DNA of 64,000 nt from Batkoa obscura (lineage: Eukaryota > Entomophthoromycota > Entomophthoromycetes > Entomophthorales > Batkoaceae), in NCBI GenBank assembly GCA_030770535.1, contig JASVEC010000015.1:868001-932000 (forward strand), read 5' to 3'. The stretch's first letter is position 1; each line of letters begins with the position of its first letter. Positions 12,007 to 23,463 of the stretch are shown piece by piece. Below the pieces are notes generated by a model, which saw nothing but the letters and a program-made list of their open reading frames with translations, was not told the DNA's origin and did not search any database. The position numbers and the translations under genes are program-made.

Positions 12007-13533
12007 ATGTCGTATCACACCAAGACCATGGAAGAGCGTAGCCGTGACTTAAAGCGAATCATATCAGATTGTCAACTTGTATTTGAAGAGCCTGAAAATA
12101 GCGAAAATTGGGATAAATATGAGAGCAAAATGAAATTATTAAAAACAATCTTAATCAAAGATGAAGGTTATTTTGAGTGTCCAAACAGTAAAGATTTATT
12201 ATTTAGTATTGTAGAAACCTTAAAAAATTCCATCTTAACGGATCGAACTAAACTATCATTAGCAACTCAAGATTTAGTCAGTGTATTGGCTCAAGGCTTA
12301 AAAGGAAAATTTCAATTATTTATACCATATATCGTCCCTGCTTTGTTGAAAATATTGGGTAAAAATCGAGTTATTAGAGAAAGAGGACATGTTACATTAT
12401 CTAACATAGTAGTTAGCTTTCCTTATAAAGAGATGATATTCGAATTTTTAAAGGTTCTAAAAGATAGTAATTCAAATACTTTTGTTAGGGAATCTTGCAT
12501 TATACTTATTGATTATTTTATTTATGTTTCAACAAAGAGAAGTATAATTGAGTTTCAAATTCCTATTGAAAAAGCAATTGGTTTTGCTTTATCAGATAAA
12601 GATAATAATATTCGTAATATTACTAAACATACATATCAATTATATATAGCTCGTTGTTCAATCGAACGAATTAAATCACTAAATGATAGTATTGAAGAAG
12701 ATGTATTAAATAAACTAGAAAAGAATCCATATCCAAAGCTAATTAGAAAATTAAATCGACCAATTAAAGTATTTAATAGAGATGAAGATATAGAAGAAAA
12801 GGGTAAAAGAACACATGAAGATATGGATGGTAAGTTAGTGGAGGCTATAGATCAAGAAGACAAACCAAAATATAGAAAGTTGGTTCCTCAATTTCCCATA
12901 CCTACTTACAATTGGGTCAAACCTAAAGTAAAATCATATCGCACTCCAGATAAATTATTAAAACTTAGTAGTAATAATAGCAACAACCAAACACCAACTA
13001 AAGTAAATCAAGAGGATAAGAAAACTGATAAAGGTAATAACCAAGATGTAACTGTTTTTGGAAAAGATTCATATAATAAAGAAAATTTAATTGATAATGA
13101 TTTAAATACAATGAGAGAAGAAGTAATTGTTGATATTGAAGCAGCAGATAAATTAATAACTCAAAATAATAAAAGTATCGAAATAACTAAAACAAATAAC
13201 AACAATATTAATGGTCAAAAAGAAGATGAGCTCAATAAAGAAAAGGATATTCAAGATTTAACTTATGAAAACAGAATGATGAATCCAATATTAAAGCCAA
13301 GCAATCGAAGGATGAAGGATGAAGACTTGACCGGCTATTTTGGTAATAAACATATTTTACCAATTAGTAATTGTTTATCTTGTAGAGAATTTGTTTATCA
13401 AATTCCACCACCTTTGAAATCAGAAGAAATATTAACTATTTGTCATCCTCATCGTTTGATGGCTAAAAATTTAAATAAATTGGCAATAGAGGAAGAGTTT
13501 GATCAAATGATTGGAATTGTAAAACATAAATAA
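12007..13533 (+). CDS. CLASP-type TOG/HEAT-domain protein
   Basis: The first in-frame ATG is at 12007; the frame stays open upstream to 11959 but without an ATG. The protein has about 508 residues and no intron. Residues about 15-215 resemble the CLASP N-terminal TOG domain: LATQDLVSVLAQGLKGKFQL, then PYIVPALLKILGKNRVIRE and RGHVTLSNIV, followed by further helix pairs. TOG domains bind tubulin and promote microtubule rescue. The middle (about 270-420) is charged, Asn/Lys-rich and probably disordered. The last 75 residues form an ordered-looking tail with two close cysteines (NCLSCREFVY) and a CHPHR motif, which could bind metal. It has one TOG unit and is much shorter than full CLASP, so it may be a Crescerin-like or lineage-specific TOG protein. 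Confidence 0.65.
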   Translation: MSYHTKTMEERSRDLKRIISDCQLVFEEPENSENWDKYESKMKLLKTILIKDEGYFECPNSKDLLFSIVETLKNSILTDRTKLSLATQDLVSVLAQGLKGKFQLFIPYIVPALLKILGKNRVIRERGHVTLSNIVVSFPYKEMIFEFLKVLKDSNSNTFVRESCIILIDYFIYVSTKRSIIEFQIPIEKAIGFALSDKDNNIRNITKHTYQLYIARCSIERIKSLNDSIEEDVLNKLEKNPYPKLIRKLNRPIKVFNRDEDIEEKGKRTHEDMDGKLVEAIDQEDKPKYRKLVPQFPIPTYNWVKPKVKSYRTPDKLLKLSSNNSNNQTPTKVNQEDKKTDKGNNQDVTVFGKDSYNKENLIDNDLNTMREEVIVDIEAADKLITQNNKSIEITKTNNNNINGQKEDELNKEKDIQDLTYENRMMNPILKPSNRRMKDEDLTGYFGNKHILPISNCLSCREFVYQIPPPLKSEEILTICHPHRLMAKNLNKLAIEEEFDQMIGIVKHK

Positions 13534-13931
13534 AAAGGTTGAATGAAGGTTAGGTTGACAACTAAAGCGATTTGATTTATATGCAAGTAGAATAAGTTTT
13601 GAAGGTATTTTTTGAGTGATATTTGAATACTTTTTGATATACTATTGAGAAAATAAAATGATATTTAATATTGATGTTTATATAAATCAAATTATAACTT
13701 GCTTTTGATTTGATAGATATAATATTAAAAACTTGATACTATATTAATGTTTTATAATTAAAACTCATATTTAATTAAGATTATTAAGAATATTAAGATG
13801 ATTTAGTAAATTTGGATCTTCAATAACTATTAAGTGTTAAATAAATTAATAACAACGATTTATTATTTTATAATTTAGTAATAAACTTCAACGTTGATAT
13901 TTATTTTTAATAAATTAATAATCAAGTATGC
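13534..13931. other. Convergent intergenic region
   Basis: A 398-bp AT-rich spacer between the converging TOG-domain gene and the purine permease. It should hold both 3' UTRs and nothing else is visible. Confidence 0.6.
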
Positions 13932-15629
13932 TTATTTCCAAACCTCATTATCGTCCTGTTTTTCAATAATCACTTCACTTGGGGTAGGTGTTGTATTATT
14001 AGACCATTGTCTATATCTTTTAGTTACAGCAGGTACCCAAGGGGGAGCTAATTGTGAAAGAGAGAAAGTAGTAGCTTCCGAGATGGGTCTTGGAGGTGGA
14101 CGAGTAGCTTTTAATTTACCAAAAGAAATTTTCTCAATAATAAAAGCTAATAAATTAAAAGCAATATACGAAAAGATACCAGCCAATAAACCGTAAGCAA
14201 TAGAATAAGTAAATGGCATAATAGCAACAGTAAGGAAAGCAGGGATGGCCTCACCTGGATGTTCCCAGGGTACCTTAGTTAAATTTTGACACATTAAACT
14301 ACCTACTACAATCAAGGCAGGTCCTGTTGCCCAAGGTGGAAAAGAAGCAAATATAGGTGCTAGAAAGGTAGACAAAAAGAACATAATACCAATAACAATA
14401 GCAGTGATACCAGTTTTACCACCTTCAGCAATACCAACCCCACTTTCAAGGAAAGCAGTAACTGGTGGTACACCAAAAACAGCACCAATTGAAATGGATA
14501 TAGCATCGCAAAGGAAAGCTAATGTACCACCTTCAATATTCCCTTCTTCATCTGTAATTTTTGCTAAATCAGCTAAAGCAAATATATTACCAGTAGCTTC
14601 TAATATATCCACATATAAAAAGGTAACTAACGCTAACCAGATATTACCATGAGACATTGAAAAATCTAAAGCACCTAAAGTTTTCTCAATAGAATGAAAA
14701 CCAACGACTTGTTTAAAAAAATCATACATTTCATTGCCTTTAACTGTATCTGGAAAATAAGTTACTGTTGTGTTACGAAACCAAGAGATAATTGAAACTA
14801 ATAAGATACCATATAACATAGCCCCTTTACAACGAAACATAGTTAAATTAGCTATAATTATTAGGCCAAAAATACCCATCCATAAAGTAGGTGATTCCAT
14901 GGTATTTGATAAACATTGTTGAGTAACAGGATCTATTTTATCGGTTGGACAGCCACCTAATGTAACTAAGGTAGCCGCCGAATGACCAATTAAACCGATA
15001 CCAGCTGAAGATTGTAAACCAATAAAAGTTAAAAACAACCCAATACCAGCACACATGGAATGTTTTAAACTTTGGGGTAACAATTTAACAATCCATTGAC
15101 GAACACCAAGTACTGTTAATAATATAAAGATCAAACCTTCAATAAATACAGCTGCTAAGGCTGTTTGATAACTTATACCACTACCACCAACGCCATGAAA
15201 CCCAACAACATTATAGACAAAATAAGCATTTAATCCCATGCCACTGGATAATCCAATTGGTAGATTGGCTACTAATCCCATTAATATAGAAGAAATACCA
15301 GATACTACACAAGTAGCGGTAACGATGTCTTTTTTTATTGTATATTGACATGCCTCATAAATGGGATCACCTACACATATAGCAGCTGGTCCAACAGCTC
15401 CCTCCACGGCATTACATACACAAGTACCTCCACTATCAGCTACAATTAAAGAGTTTACTGCAATAATATAAGTCATGGTAACAAAGGTAGTTAAACCAGC
15501 TAATATTTCAGTACTAAAAGTGGTGTCTCGACTACCACTTCTTCCACTACCTCGTAATTTAAAGTAACGACCAATAAAGGAAGTACTTATTTTATCATTG
15601 AGGTTCTCTATAAAATGAAACTTAGGCAT
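13932..15629 (-). CDS. AzgA-type purine (adenine/guanine/hypoxanthine) permease
   Basis: Intronless, 565 residues, with about 12-14 hydrophobic segments. Family hallmarks are the N-terminal ILAGLTTFVTMTYIIAVNSL, the SSGMGLNAYFVYN block in an early membrane span, and LESGVGIAEGGKTGITA in the substrate-binding region, followed by FASFPPWATGPALIVVGSLM. These define the eukaryotic AzgA branch of nucleobase transporters, which import purines with protons at the plasma membrane. The N-terminus (MPKFHFIENLNDKISTSFIG) and C-terminus are hydrophilic. All conserved blocks are intact. Substrate preference cannot be read from sequence. Confidence 0.9.
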   Translation of the reverse strand: MPKFHFIENLNDKISTSFIGRYFKLRGSGRSGSRDTTFSTEILAGLTTFVTMTYIIAVNSLIVADSGGTCVCNAVEGAVGPAAICVGDPIYEACQYTIKKDIVTATCVVSGISSILMGLVANLPIGLSSGMGLNAYFVYNVVGFHGVGGSGISYQTALAAVFIEGLIFILLTVLGVRQWIVKLLPQSLKHSMCAGIGLFLTFIGLQSSAGIGLIGHSAATLVTLGGCPTDKIDPVTQQCLSNTMESPTLWMGIFGLIIIANLTMFRCKGAMLYGILLVSIISWFRNTTVTYFPDTVKGNEMYDFFKQVVGFHSIEKTLGALDFSMSHGNIWLALVTFLYVDILEATGNIFALADLAKITDEEGNIEGGTLAFLCDAISISIGAVFGVPPVTAFLESGVGIAEGGKTGITAIVIGIMFFLSTFLAPIFASFPPWATGPALIVVGSLMCQNLTKVPWEHPGEAIPAFLTVAIMPFTYSIAYGLLAGIFSYIAFNLLAFIIEKISFGKLKATRPPPRPISEATTFSLSQLAPPWVPAVTKRYRQWSNNTTPTPSEVIIEKQDDNEVWK

Positions 15630-17111
15630 AACTTATGGATTCTATTCGAATTTTTAAGGTGTATCAAGTTGAATAATATACAAAGGAAAAGTAATTGAAT
15701 AGTTGAAATTATTCAATATACCGAATTTCGGGTATCCTTGGATCAAGCTTACCAAAAAGAAATCCCAATTTCGAAATTTGAAGTATTTATAGTGGTGCGA
15801 GTTAAATTCTAAAATTTATTTAGTCCTGAAATTTTTAAGAATAAAAATTAAATATAGGAAATAAACAATAAGGTTGATAATTAAATTGAAGTGAGTCATT
15901 AATCTTAATATTTTTTAACATTTTTTAATAAAGCGGAATATTCATTATTTCATAGACTTTTTTTTAATAATTGACTGTTTAGGCTTAACTATCATAATGA
16001 GTTTTATTTTTTTATTTTTGAAATAAATCTTATTTGTAAAAAAATATTTTTTAAATGTTTTTAATAGTCCAGCTGATCTGTTATTAAAAGCATGATATTT
16101 TATCTTTTATCATTCAAAATGGGATCTTCTGAAAAATAAAAAGATAGAATAACTCCCTTTTTATTAATAAACCTTATGCACCTTAATTTAATCAAAATAC
16201 AAAAGCTAAAGCCAGAGTTTATTCAAAATAAAAGTAATAGCTAGCTTAAAAAAGAACAAAGGTTGTTTATCCTATTATTTGTTTTGACCAAACATGAGAT
16301 GGTAGAGGTAAAGTGTTATAATCGCAGATGATATTCCTACTATAAAATAAACTACTTTATAACAAAATAAGCATTTACTCCTCCAATTAATAACTCTATT
16401 TTTTTTGACAAAAACAAAATAAAAATATTTCAAACACCTAACACACTTTTGTTTAAAAAAATCAGTACTTTATTATTACTGATCCAGTTTCAACATAGTT
16501 TCTGTACCTTAAGCCTATTAATTATTATTTCATTAAAATATTTTAATATTATTCATATAGTTTTTTAACCAGTCACCTAACTTTTTATTCACCTTTCATC
16601 TAACAATAAAACATTTGGGAGTCACACTCCTTCAAGATTTTCAAAAAAAGATTTAATATTGTTATAAATTATTTTTATTTAAAATATTTAGTGAAACAAG
16701 TAACAAATTAAAAATACAAAACTATGGTTAATTTGTAGCATAACAGTAAATGAATACTTTACCAAATTAAATTTATAAGGCAATGTTTATTTTATTAAAT
16801 TAATAGAATAAAAAAGACTATGATCAAGAGGAGAGCGTGGATTGAGAGATCAAAAGAAGGACAGATTATCAGCAGTATCTAGTAAGGGTAAACTAATACT
16901 TTTTCCCTGATTTAAACTAGTTAAGCTTAAAGTAATAAGAAGTAATTATTTAATTAAGTGAGCTTTCAATCCTGAAAGTTTTACAGTAAAGATGAAGGAC
17001 TAGATTTCTATCCAAATACTAGTTTTTAGCATTATTTATCGATGAGTCAGATAACAGAGATATTGACTAACGGTATATAAAAAACAGGACAGAGGGAGAA
17101 CTACTCAGAAA
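15630..17111. other. Intergenic, about 1.5 kb, no supported gene
   Basis: AT-rich with dispersed stops. The segment 16800-17100 is slightly richer in G and might be worn coding sequence, but no frame stays open and no splice pattern rescues one. The left part should hold the permease promoter. Confidence 0.4.
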
Positions 17112-17777
17112 TCAAATATCCAAACTATTAACTAAAGAACGATGATATGATTTTAAACAAGCAGCAAATAAATTAGGTAAAACACCTGTTACCACTGCTG
17201 TAATCAATAATGGCAGAAAAAAAGGATAATAACTTGAAGGCATATTATCCCACCAAGCTAAGCCGGTGATACTAGCTTGAATCAAAAAAGAAATCAATGG
17301 GAAAAACCCAATTAAAAATACAGTTACTGGAGAACGAAAATATCTTGATAGATAACCAAAAGGGGAATAAGCATCTCCCGGGGTTAACACTTCGACCCAG
17401 ATGAAATTTTGTCGGACATATTCTGTATTTCCTGACATACGTAATAATGAAACGGGTTTCCGTTTTAATAATTCGCTATCTGTTTCTAGAATCAATTGCT
17501 CTTTTTGATGATCTCGTTGACAATAATAGGGATGAATAGTTAAAAAGAAACCTACCCATATTGTTTTTAGTGTTTTTGGTAAGTCTAATAAAATAATCAC
17601 TAATATTGAAGAATTAATTGTTCTATCAATTGCTGTTAACCAAGTCATTTCATTATACACAAAAATGGCTTTATGTTGAATTAAATTTTGAAAGATTATA
17701 CTTTCAATGATTAATATAATCATTATAAACTTTAGTTTACTTTTGAACCAATTTTCCCACGCTTCTAGTTGCTCCAT
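17112..17777 (-). CDS. Hypothetical four-pass membrane protein
   Basis: A single exon of 221 residues starting MEQLEAWENWFKSKL. Hydrophobic segments lie at about 15-35, 53-80, 150-172 and 180-205. A soluble loop of about 70 residues between the second and third contains LLKRKPVSLLRMSGNTEYV and FIWVEVLTPGDAYSPFGYL. No family is recognised. The long intact frame with ordinary composition supports a real gene. No partner gene is adjacent; the AzgA permease lies 1.5 kb away on the same strand. Confidence 0.65.
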   Translation of the reverse strand: MEQLEAWENWFKSKLKFIMIILIIESIIFQNLIQHKAIFVYNEMTWLTAIDRTINSSILVIILLDLPKTLKTIWVGFFLTIHPYYCQRDHQKEQLILETDSELLKRKPVSLLRMSGNTEYVRQNFIWVEVLTPGDAYSPFGYLSRYFRSPVTVFLIGFFPLISFLIQASITGLAWWDNMPSSYYPFFLPLLITAVVTGVLPNLFAACLKSYHRSLVNSLDI

Positions 17778-18596
17778 TTTCTAATTGTTATTATGTTATT
17801 GTTTTATTTAACTTAAAATTTTATTACTTTGTAGCTTTTTGTTACTTTTATATCTATCAGTTGTCTTAGTCTACCTTTTCAAACACTCAATTATTCAAGT
17901 TAAATCATTTTTTACATGCTAAAACATCTCTTTTTACTGTTTTATTTTTTTAATTCCATTTGTTGACGTAAATTATAGTGGGGTTAATGCAGTGATTTTA
18001 ATTTCTTAAATTAAAATATGTTCGGTTTAAAATTAATCAAATTTACTACAAAAATAAGTAATGACTGTTATAAACTATGAAAATTCCAGTCGGGATAAAC
18101 TTTTGTTTTAATATTAGCCATTTTTATTTACCCCCATTGAATTATAGATAAATTTTCTACAATATACTACTAACATTGAATGTTTATTAAAACACTTGAT
18201 TCCTACTTTGAAGCACTTACAAAGTTGGTAAATTTTAAGGTCAATCTCAGAATCTTTTAATCAATAGATGATTTAATACAATGTTTAATTGAATTCAAAT
18301 TCAAGTTTTATTAGTTTAATACTCTTCATTAATTTAAAAAGAGATAAAAGGAATATCTTACGTTTTCTTTTTAGTATAAAGCCTTTATCTTTTAAAGTTG
18401 AGATAAGTGTAATAATATGAAATAGATTGTATAAAATAATCCTGTTTTTTATCAAGTTTATTAATTAGTATATCATCATATACTAAGTTTTCCATACAAA
18501 GGCAGACCAAAGTATCTACTAGATAAAGGGGTTACGTATGTGATACGTGGAACTTTATCTTTTTGAATAGTTATCAAACTTTGTTGATTAAACTAC
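17778..18596. other. Intergenic, left of inverted-repeat element
   Basis: AT-rich DNA upstream of the membrane-protein gene. No open frame or RNA gene was found. Confidence 0.4.
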
Positions 18597-18832
18597 ATTT
18601 TCCGAAATGATCAAGAAAAAAAGTAAAATTGAGTCAAAAAATTAAGCACCTTTTATGTACAAGTGTACATTAATTAAACGCTCATCTAAGATTTTTTTAA
18701 ATATTAACCCATAAATATTGCAATAATATTGAACAATATTTTGAATATTTATTTAGTTCACAATCGAACTTAAAAGATGCTTGGTTTTTATTTCAATCCC
18801 ATTTTTTTTTCAATTTGATCATTTCGGAAAAT
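18597..18832. mobile_element. 236-bp inverted-repeat element (MITE-like)
   Basis: The ends are a perfect 18-bp inverted repeat, ATTTTCCGAAATGATCAA at 18597-18614 and its complement at 18815-18832. The repeat continues imperfectly inward as an A/T tract. The interior is AT-rich and non-coding. No clear target-site duplication flanks it. It is unrelated in sequence to the eight-copy family and is seen once here. Confidence 0.6.
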
Positions 18833-19282
18833 ATCGTAATGAAATTATTTTAGGCTAAAAAGTTAGACTTTAAATATTAAATTTGGAACTTCAATTTAGT
18901 ACTAAACTATTAAATATGGGCAAATTATATAATCGTAAATTATAAGTTTTATAACATTTCAATCATTATTTTTAAATAGTTAAGCCTAATTTTTTATTGA
19001 TGTATCATTTAATAAATATTACGCTGTTTATATGAAAACAGTTATTTCATAATTAAACAGAGGGATAAAGTTTTGTTTTACACTATATTAAAATACCCTC
19101 ATAGTGATTTCATTAATACATTATTTTAAAAATTAACTCAATAAAATAGTATTAATTTCAACTACCAATTAAAAACCAACGATTCAATTGTAAATGTCAT
19201 TAACATAATGCTGATTAGGCTAAAAGAAAATAAAGTCATCAAAGAAATTCATTGTTTACTTTTATTTTGAAAGAATAAAAAA
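18833..19282. other. Intergenic, upstream of MFS gene
   Basis: AT-rich region that should include the MFS promoter. No other feature is supported. Confidence 0.4.
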
Positions 19283-21115
19283 ATGAGTCGTAGCAGCAGT
19301 AGCAACGAAGAAACACAACGATTATTAGAAGAATATTCTAAAGGATTACAAAAAGATATACATAAAAGAAGATTCGGAAGTACAGACTCAATTGAGTCTA
19401 ATAACGACCAACCAAAAGATAAAAGTAAAAGCAAATACGGAAAAGGATTGGTATTATTATGTGTTTTACTCCTGGCATGTAAGAAAATAGTTTTAAAATC
19501 TTATTGAACGAGGATATTGAAATAATACTTATTAGTTGGTAGCCATTACTCTGGTCATGCTTTAGGAAGCTTAAAGGCAGATTTGAAAAAAGTAAGTTCG
19601 AATGATAAATTACTCAATATAAAATTATTTAATATAACAAAAATAGAATATGCAAATCACCAATCATGAATATGGTGTACTGCAATCTTCTGTGGCTTTG
19701 GTAAATACTATTTTGCCGGTTATTGGAGGGCTATCTATTGACAAATTTGGTACCTCTAAAGGGTCTATTTTAGCTACCTCCTTTATTACTTTAGGTACTA
19801 TTATGGTGGCTATTTCTACCAATATTTCTTATTTTCCTATGATGATTATTGGTAGATTAGTTTATGGGTAAGTTAATCAGAATAATCAGTTTGTGTACTT
19901 AACAATTGTTGTTTATTAGCTTAGGGAGTGGAACAATAGTAATAATTCAGGGCGCAATAATAACACATTGGTTTAAAGATAGTCATTTATCTAGTATTAT
20001 GGGAATGAAGATGATTTCATCTAGAGTAGCCTCCTTTTTAGCCATGGCATCAGTTATCCCAATTGCACAAAAAACTGGGTTTTATGGTAACGGATTTTGG
20101 GTAAGTCAAGCCAATTTATTGAATCCTCTATACTTAAATTTATAATTATAGTTAGCTGCGATATTATGTATATTATCATTACTCTTCAATATTTTCTTTG
20201 TTATATTAAGTAATAAGCAGAAGGAGGAATTAAGTAATGAAGAGCTTGAGGATTTAAAAAAAAAGAAAAAATTCGAATACAAAGATATTTTCCAATTACC
20301 TAAATTATTTTGGTTATTTGGCTTGATTTCATTTACACTTGCGGCATGCTCGAATACTTTTTGCATTTCAATACAGAGTTATTGATGCTTCGCTTTGAGC
20401 TTCCAGATTCTAAAGCTGGCTACATTGCTTCACTTTCCCAGTTATTCCCTCTTATATTACCCCCTCTTACTGGTGCATTTATTGATCGTTTTGGTGGAAG
20501 ATTAACTATTGGTAATTATTTTATATTTTATTTTATTTTTATTTATTTTATATAGCTATATCTTCCGGTATGACATATTGTATTTCAATCTACCTGTTAG
20601 GGTTTACATTTGTAAACCCAATAATTGGGATGTTGTTATTTTCATATTCACTATCAGTAGGGCCAGTTTCTTTTTTAAGTGGTGTTTCAGTATTAATTTC
20701 AGATTTGGGGATTGGAACTGCTCTAGGCCTTTACAAATCAAGTATGAATATCGCAGCCTCATTTCAAGATATTTTAGTAGGAAATCTACAATTAAGTGAT
20801 CAAAAGCAGAACCATGTTATCTTGAATGAATTGATTAGTAATTACAGTCAAAATGGAAATATACATGCTTACGACAAAGTGATGCTATTTATGCTAATAA
20901 CAGGAATTATTGGATTAGTTTTTACATTAGTACTATTTATATTTGATAAAATACAATATCATTCAAAGCTGAACGTTAATTCCAAGAAATTAAAAGAAAT
21001 CGAACAACTATATGTTGAAAATAGAAGCTATTCCAGTCTTAATAAGGTTTCTATCATCATATACTCAGTTTCTCTTGTTAGCTGTTGGCTTCTTTTTGGG
21101 TACTCTTTGTTTTAA
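19283..21115 (+). CDS. Major facilitator superfamily transporter (MFSD1-like), with one apparent frame break
   Basis: The ATG at 19283 gives a cytosolic Ser-rich N-terminus, then membrane spans across about six exons. The joins CTGGCAT|GTAAG...TTAG|TTGGTAGC, AAAAAA|GTAAG...ATAG|AATATG and CTATTG|GTAATT...ATAG|CTATAT restore one frame. Diagnostic stretches are HYSGHALGSLKADLKK, YGVLQSSVALVNTILPVIGG, a loop LSIDKFGTSKGS, and LGSGTIVIIQGAIITHWF. This resembles fungal transporters of the MFSD1-like group; the substrate is unknown. At the T5 run at 20358-20362 the frame changes by one base: SNTF continues naturally only as LHFNTELLMLRFEL in the next frame, with no intron signal between. This is either a recent mutation or an assembly indel. 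About 570 residues if continuous. Confidence 0.75.
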
Positions 21116-21254
21116 GCTTTAGAATATAAAAATTAATTTATTGTAATATTATCAAATTTATCCTGATTTATCATATCACCACATCCTATTAAATAAACGT
21201 ATTGTACTACCTCTAATTTTTTTTAAAGCCTGAAAGAAAATTTTAAAAAATAAC
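21116..21254. other. Short spacer before tRNA-Lys
   Basis: 3' flank of the MFS gene; no feature seen. Confidence 0.4.
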
Positions 21255-21327
21255 AGCCTAATATGGGGCTCGAACCCATGACCCTGAGATTAAAAGTCTC
21301 ATGCTCTACCGACTGAGCTAATCAGGC
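21255..21327 (-). tRNA. tRNA-Lys (anticodon TTT)
   Basis: A 73-nt cloverleaf on the minus strand. Acceptor GCCTGAT pairs with ATTAGGC. The D-arm reads GCTCAGTCGGTAGAGC. The anticodon loop is CTTTTAA in stem GAGA/TCTC. The T-arm carries GGTTCGAGCCC. No intron. Confidence 0.95.
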
Positions 21328-21852
21328 TAATTAATTAATGGCTGTGTAGACAAGTAGTATATAAAATAAAACATAAATCTCAGAATTAAGAAATCTAAAT
21401 TATAACACATTTTAACCAAAATTCAATTTTTTTCACTTGGCTTGATATTTAATATAATAGAAGTAAATAAAAAAGTCAAAGGTCAGAAAAGCAATATTAT
21501 AAATATTATAAGAACAACTTTGAAGTATCATGTATTTTGTAATAATAAAAGTTTATTAAGTTTAAATTGACATATTATATGCAACCTGTAATTTATTCAG
21601 TCTTAATTACCTGACTTATAAACTGCTAAGCTTAGATTTTGTTTATTTTTTAAATTTAAATTATTGTTATCATTGTTATTATTATTGTTATTTATTATAG
21701 CATATTTTACATGTTGACATTTATAATGTTTGACTATTTTAAATTACTACTCTCTATAGAACACAATAAATGTTATGCTTATTATTTATTAAAATTAAGT
21801 TTTTATAAAAGCAAGATAGGCCACTATGATATTCGTCCTTAAAATTTTGAAC
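21328..21852. other. Intergenic between tRNA-Lys and MITE-like copy 2
   Basis: AT-rich, no feature supported. Confidence 0.4.
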
Positions 21853-21959
21853 ATATGGGGATGATTTTTTTGATTTCATTACTTTTTCCACCTTTTAAGC
21901 GCTATTCAAGCGGAAAATTTGTTAGTAAAATTCTTAAACACAAAAATACATCCCCATAT
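21853..21959 (+). repeat. MITE-like ~100-bp repeat, copy 2 (best preserved)
   Basis: Both ends are intact: ATATGGGGATG at the left and its complement CATCCCCATAT at the right, so the element is TGGGGATG...CATCCCCA bracketed by TA. The core AAGCGCTATTCAAGCGGAAAA contains a perfect CGCT/AGCG hairpin. Confidence 0.9.
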
Positions 21960-22208
21960 CTCAAAGATGAATGATTTAACTAATATTAAAGTTGTACAAG
22001 AAACTTTCCACGTACTATATACACAATCCCTTTCTTTCATAAAAACTTTAGCTTATTTTTGTTTTGAACAATCAATAAATGTTCATATTCAGAATAAATT
22101 AAGGGATAATTTCAAGTTTAATATCAAGAACAATTGAGTCATCCTTTTAAAATGTAATAATAAAAAATTGAAAAAATCTATTCATTATCTTTTTTAACTA
22201 AAAATCAA

Positions 22209-23463
22209 ATGAAATCAGCGAATATTCATTTAAATAAAAGTAATTTCATTCAACAAAATAGTCAATAGAAAAAACTCAAACTATATTATCAAGTACCATG
22301 GTTATGTAGTCCTAAGTGGTTGAATAACAACATAAATAATGTAGTACCGATCGATGCATCATGGTATATGCCAAATAGTCCACGAAATGGAAAAGAAGAA
22401 TACAAAGCGAAAAGAATTAAAGTAAGCTCGATTGTCCTTTATCAATATATAAAGACTAAAAAAAGATAGAATGCACGATTTTTTGATCTTGATGAATGTA
22501 GTGATAAGACAAGTGAATATCCACATATGTTACCAAATCCTAATATGTTTTCAAATTATATGAGTTACTTTATATTAGTACTATGAATACTAGTTATTAA
22601 TAAAATTATATAGATAAGTTAAATATCAGTAATACCGATCATGTTGTGGTTTATGATGCTTCTGGTATCTTTTCTAGTTGTCGAATATTTTGGACTTTGA
22701 AAGTAATTTTAATACTAATTATTTTCTTCATATGCTTAATTTTTATAATTCAGGTTTTTGGTCATGAAAAAGTAAGTCTATTAAACGGTGGTTTACCCAG
22801 ATGGCTTAATGAAGGATATAACAATGACACTACAAATATTGAGTATAATAATGGTTTTAATGTAATATTTTAATCTAATTTTTGTTTGTGTTATTTATTT
22901 ATTTATTTGTTAGAGCTATCCAATACCAAGTATTAATAGGGATTTGATTAAAGATTATAATCAAATAAATGAGCTAATTCGTTCAAATAATTCATATAAT
23001 ATTTTAGATGCTAGACCAAAAGATAGGTAAAATAAATAAAAATTACTTTTTTATACAATTAATTTAGTTGTTAGATTTGATGGCAAAGTACCTGAACCAA
23101 GGGCAGGACTTAATAGTGGACATATGCCAAATTCAATCAACTTGCCATTTGGTGAATTGTTAACTAATCAACGATTCAAAGATAAAACTCAATTAAATGA
23201 GTTATTTAATCATTTAAATATGAAAAAAGACCTCCCAATCATTACTTCTTGTGGTAATATTACTCCAAAATTGAAGAGTTCCAAATTAATGACTTATTTT
23301 AGGTTCTGGGGTAACTGCGTGTATCTTATATTTTGGTTTAAAATATGCTCGATTTTATAATGAAGATGAAACACCACAAAGTATTAATGATCATATGATA
23401 TCTGTTTATGATGGTTCTTGGTCTGAGTATGCTGCAAGAAAAGATTCCGTTATTATTAAATAA
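22209..23463 (+). CDS. 3-mercaptopyruvate sulfurtransferase / rhodanese, copy 1
   Basis: A two-domain sulfurtransferase of about 300 residues in eight exons from ATG 22209. Exon 1 (MKSANIHLNK) joins to PWLCSPKWL by the intron GTAATT...ATCAAG; the tandem copy splits at the same place. The inactive N-terminal rhodanese domain has VVPIDASWYMPNSPR, ARFFDLDECSDKTSEYPHML and VYDASGIFSS. The catalytic domain has NILDARPKDRFDGKVPEPR, GLNSGHMPNSINLPF and the loop CGSGVTAC, with the persulfide-forming Cys at about 247. That loop is split by an intron (TGTG|GTAATA...TTTTAG|GTTCT). CGSGVTA is the mercaptopyruvate-type loop rather than the thiosulfate type. The enzyme moves sulfur from mercaptopyruvate to thiols such as thioredoxin, or to Urm1 in tRNA thiolation. 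The intron after FSNYM has an unusual donor, GTTACT. Confidence 0.85.

Noticed and set aside
13894-14652. Plus-strand frames over the purine permease
   Set aside because: Antisense to a gene with unmistakable AzgA motifs.
21919-22137. 72-codon open frame after repeat copy 2
   Set aside because: It begins inside the repeat and shows no recognisable protein; best taken as chance.
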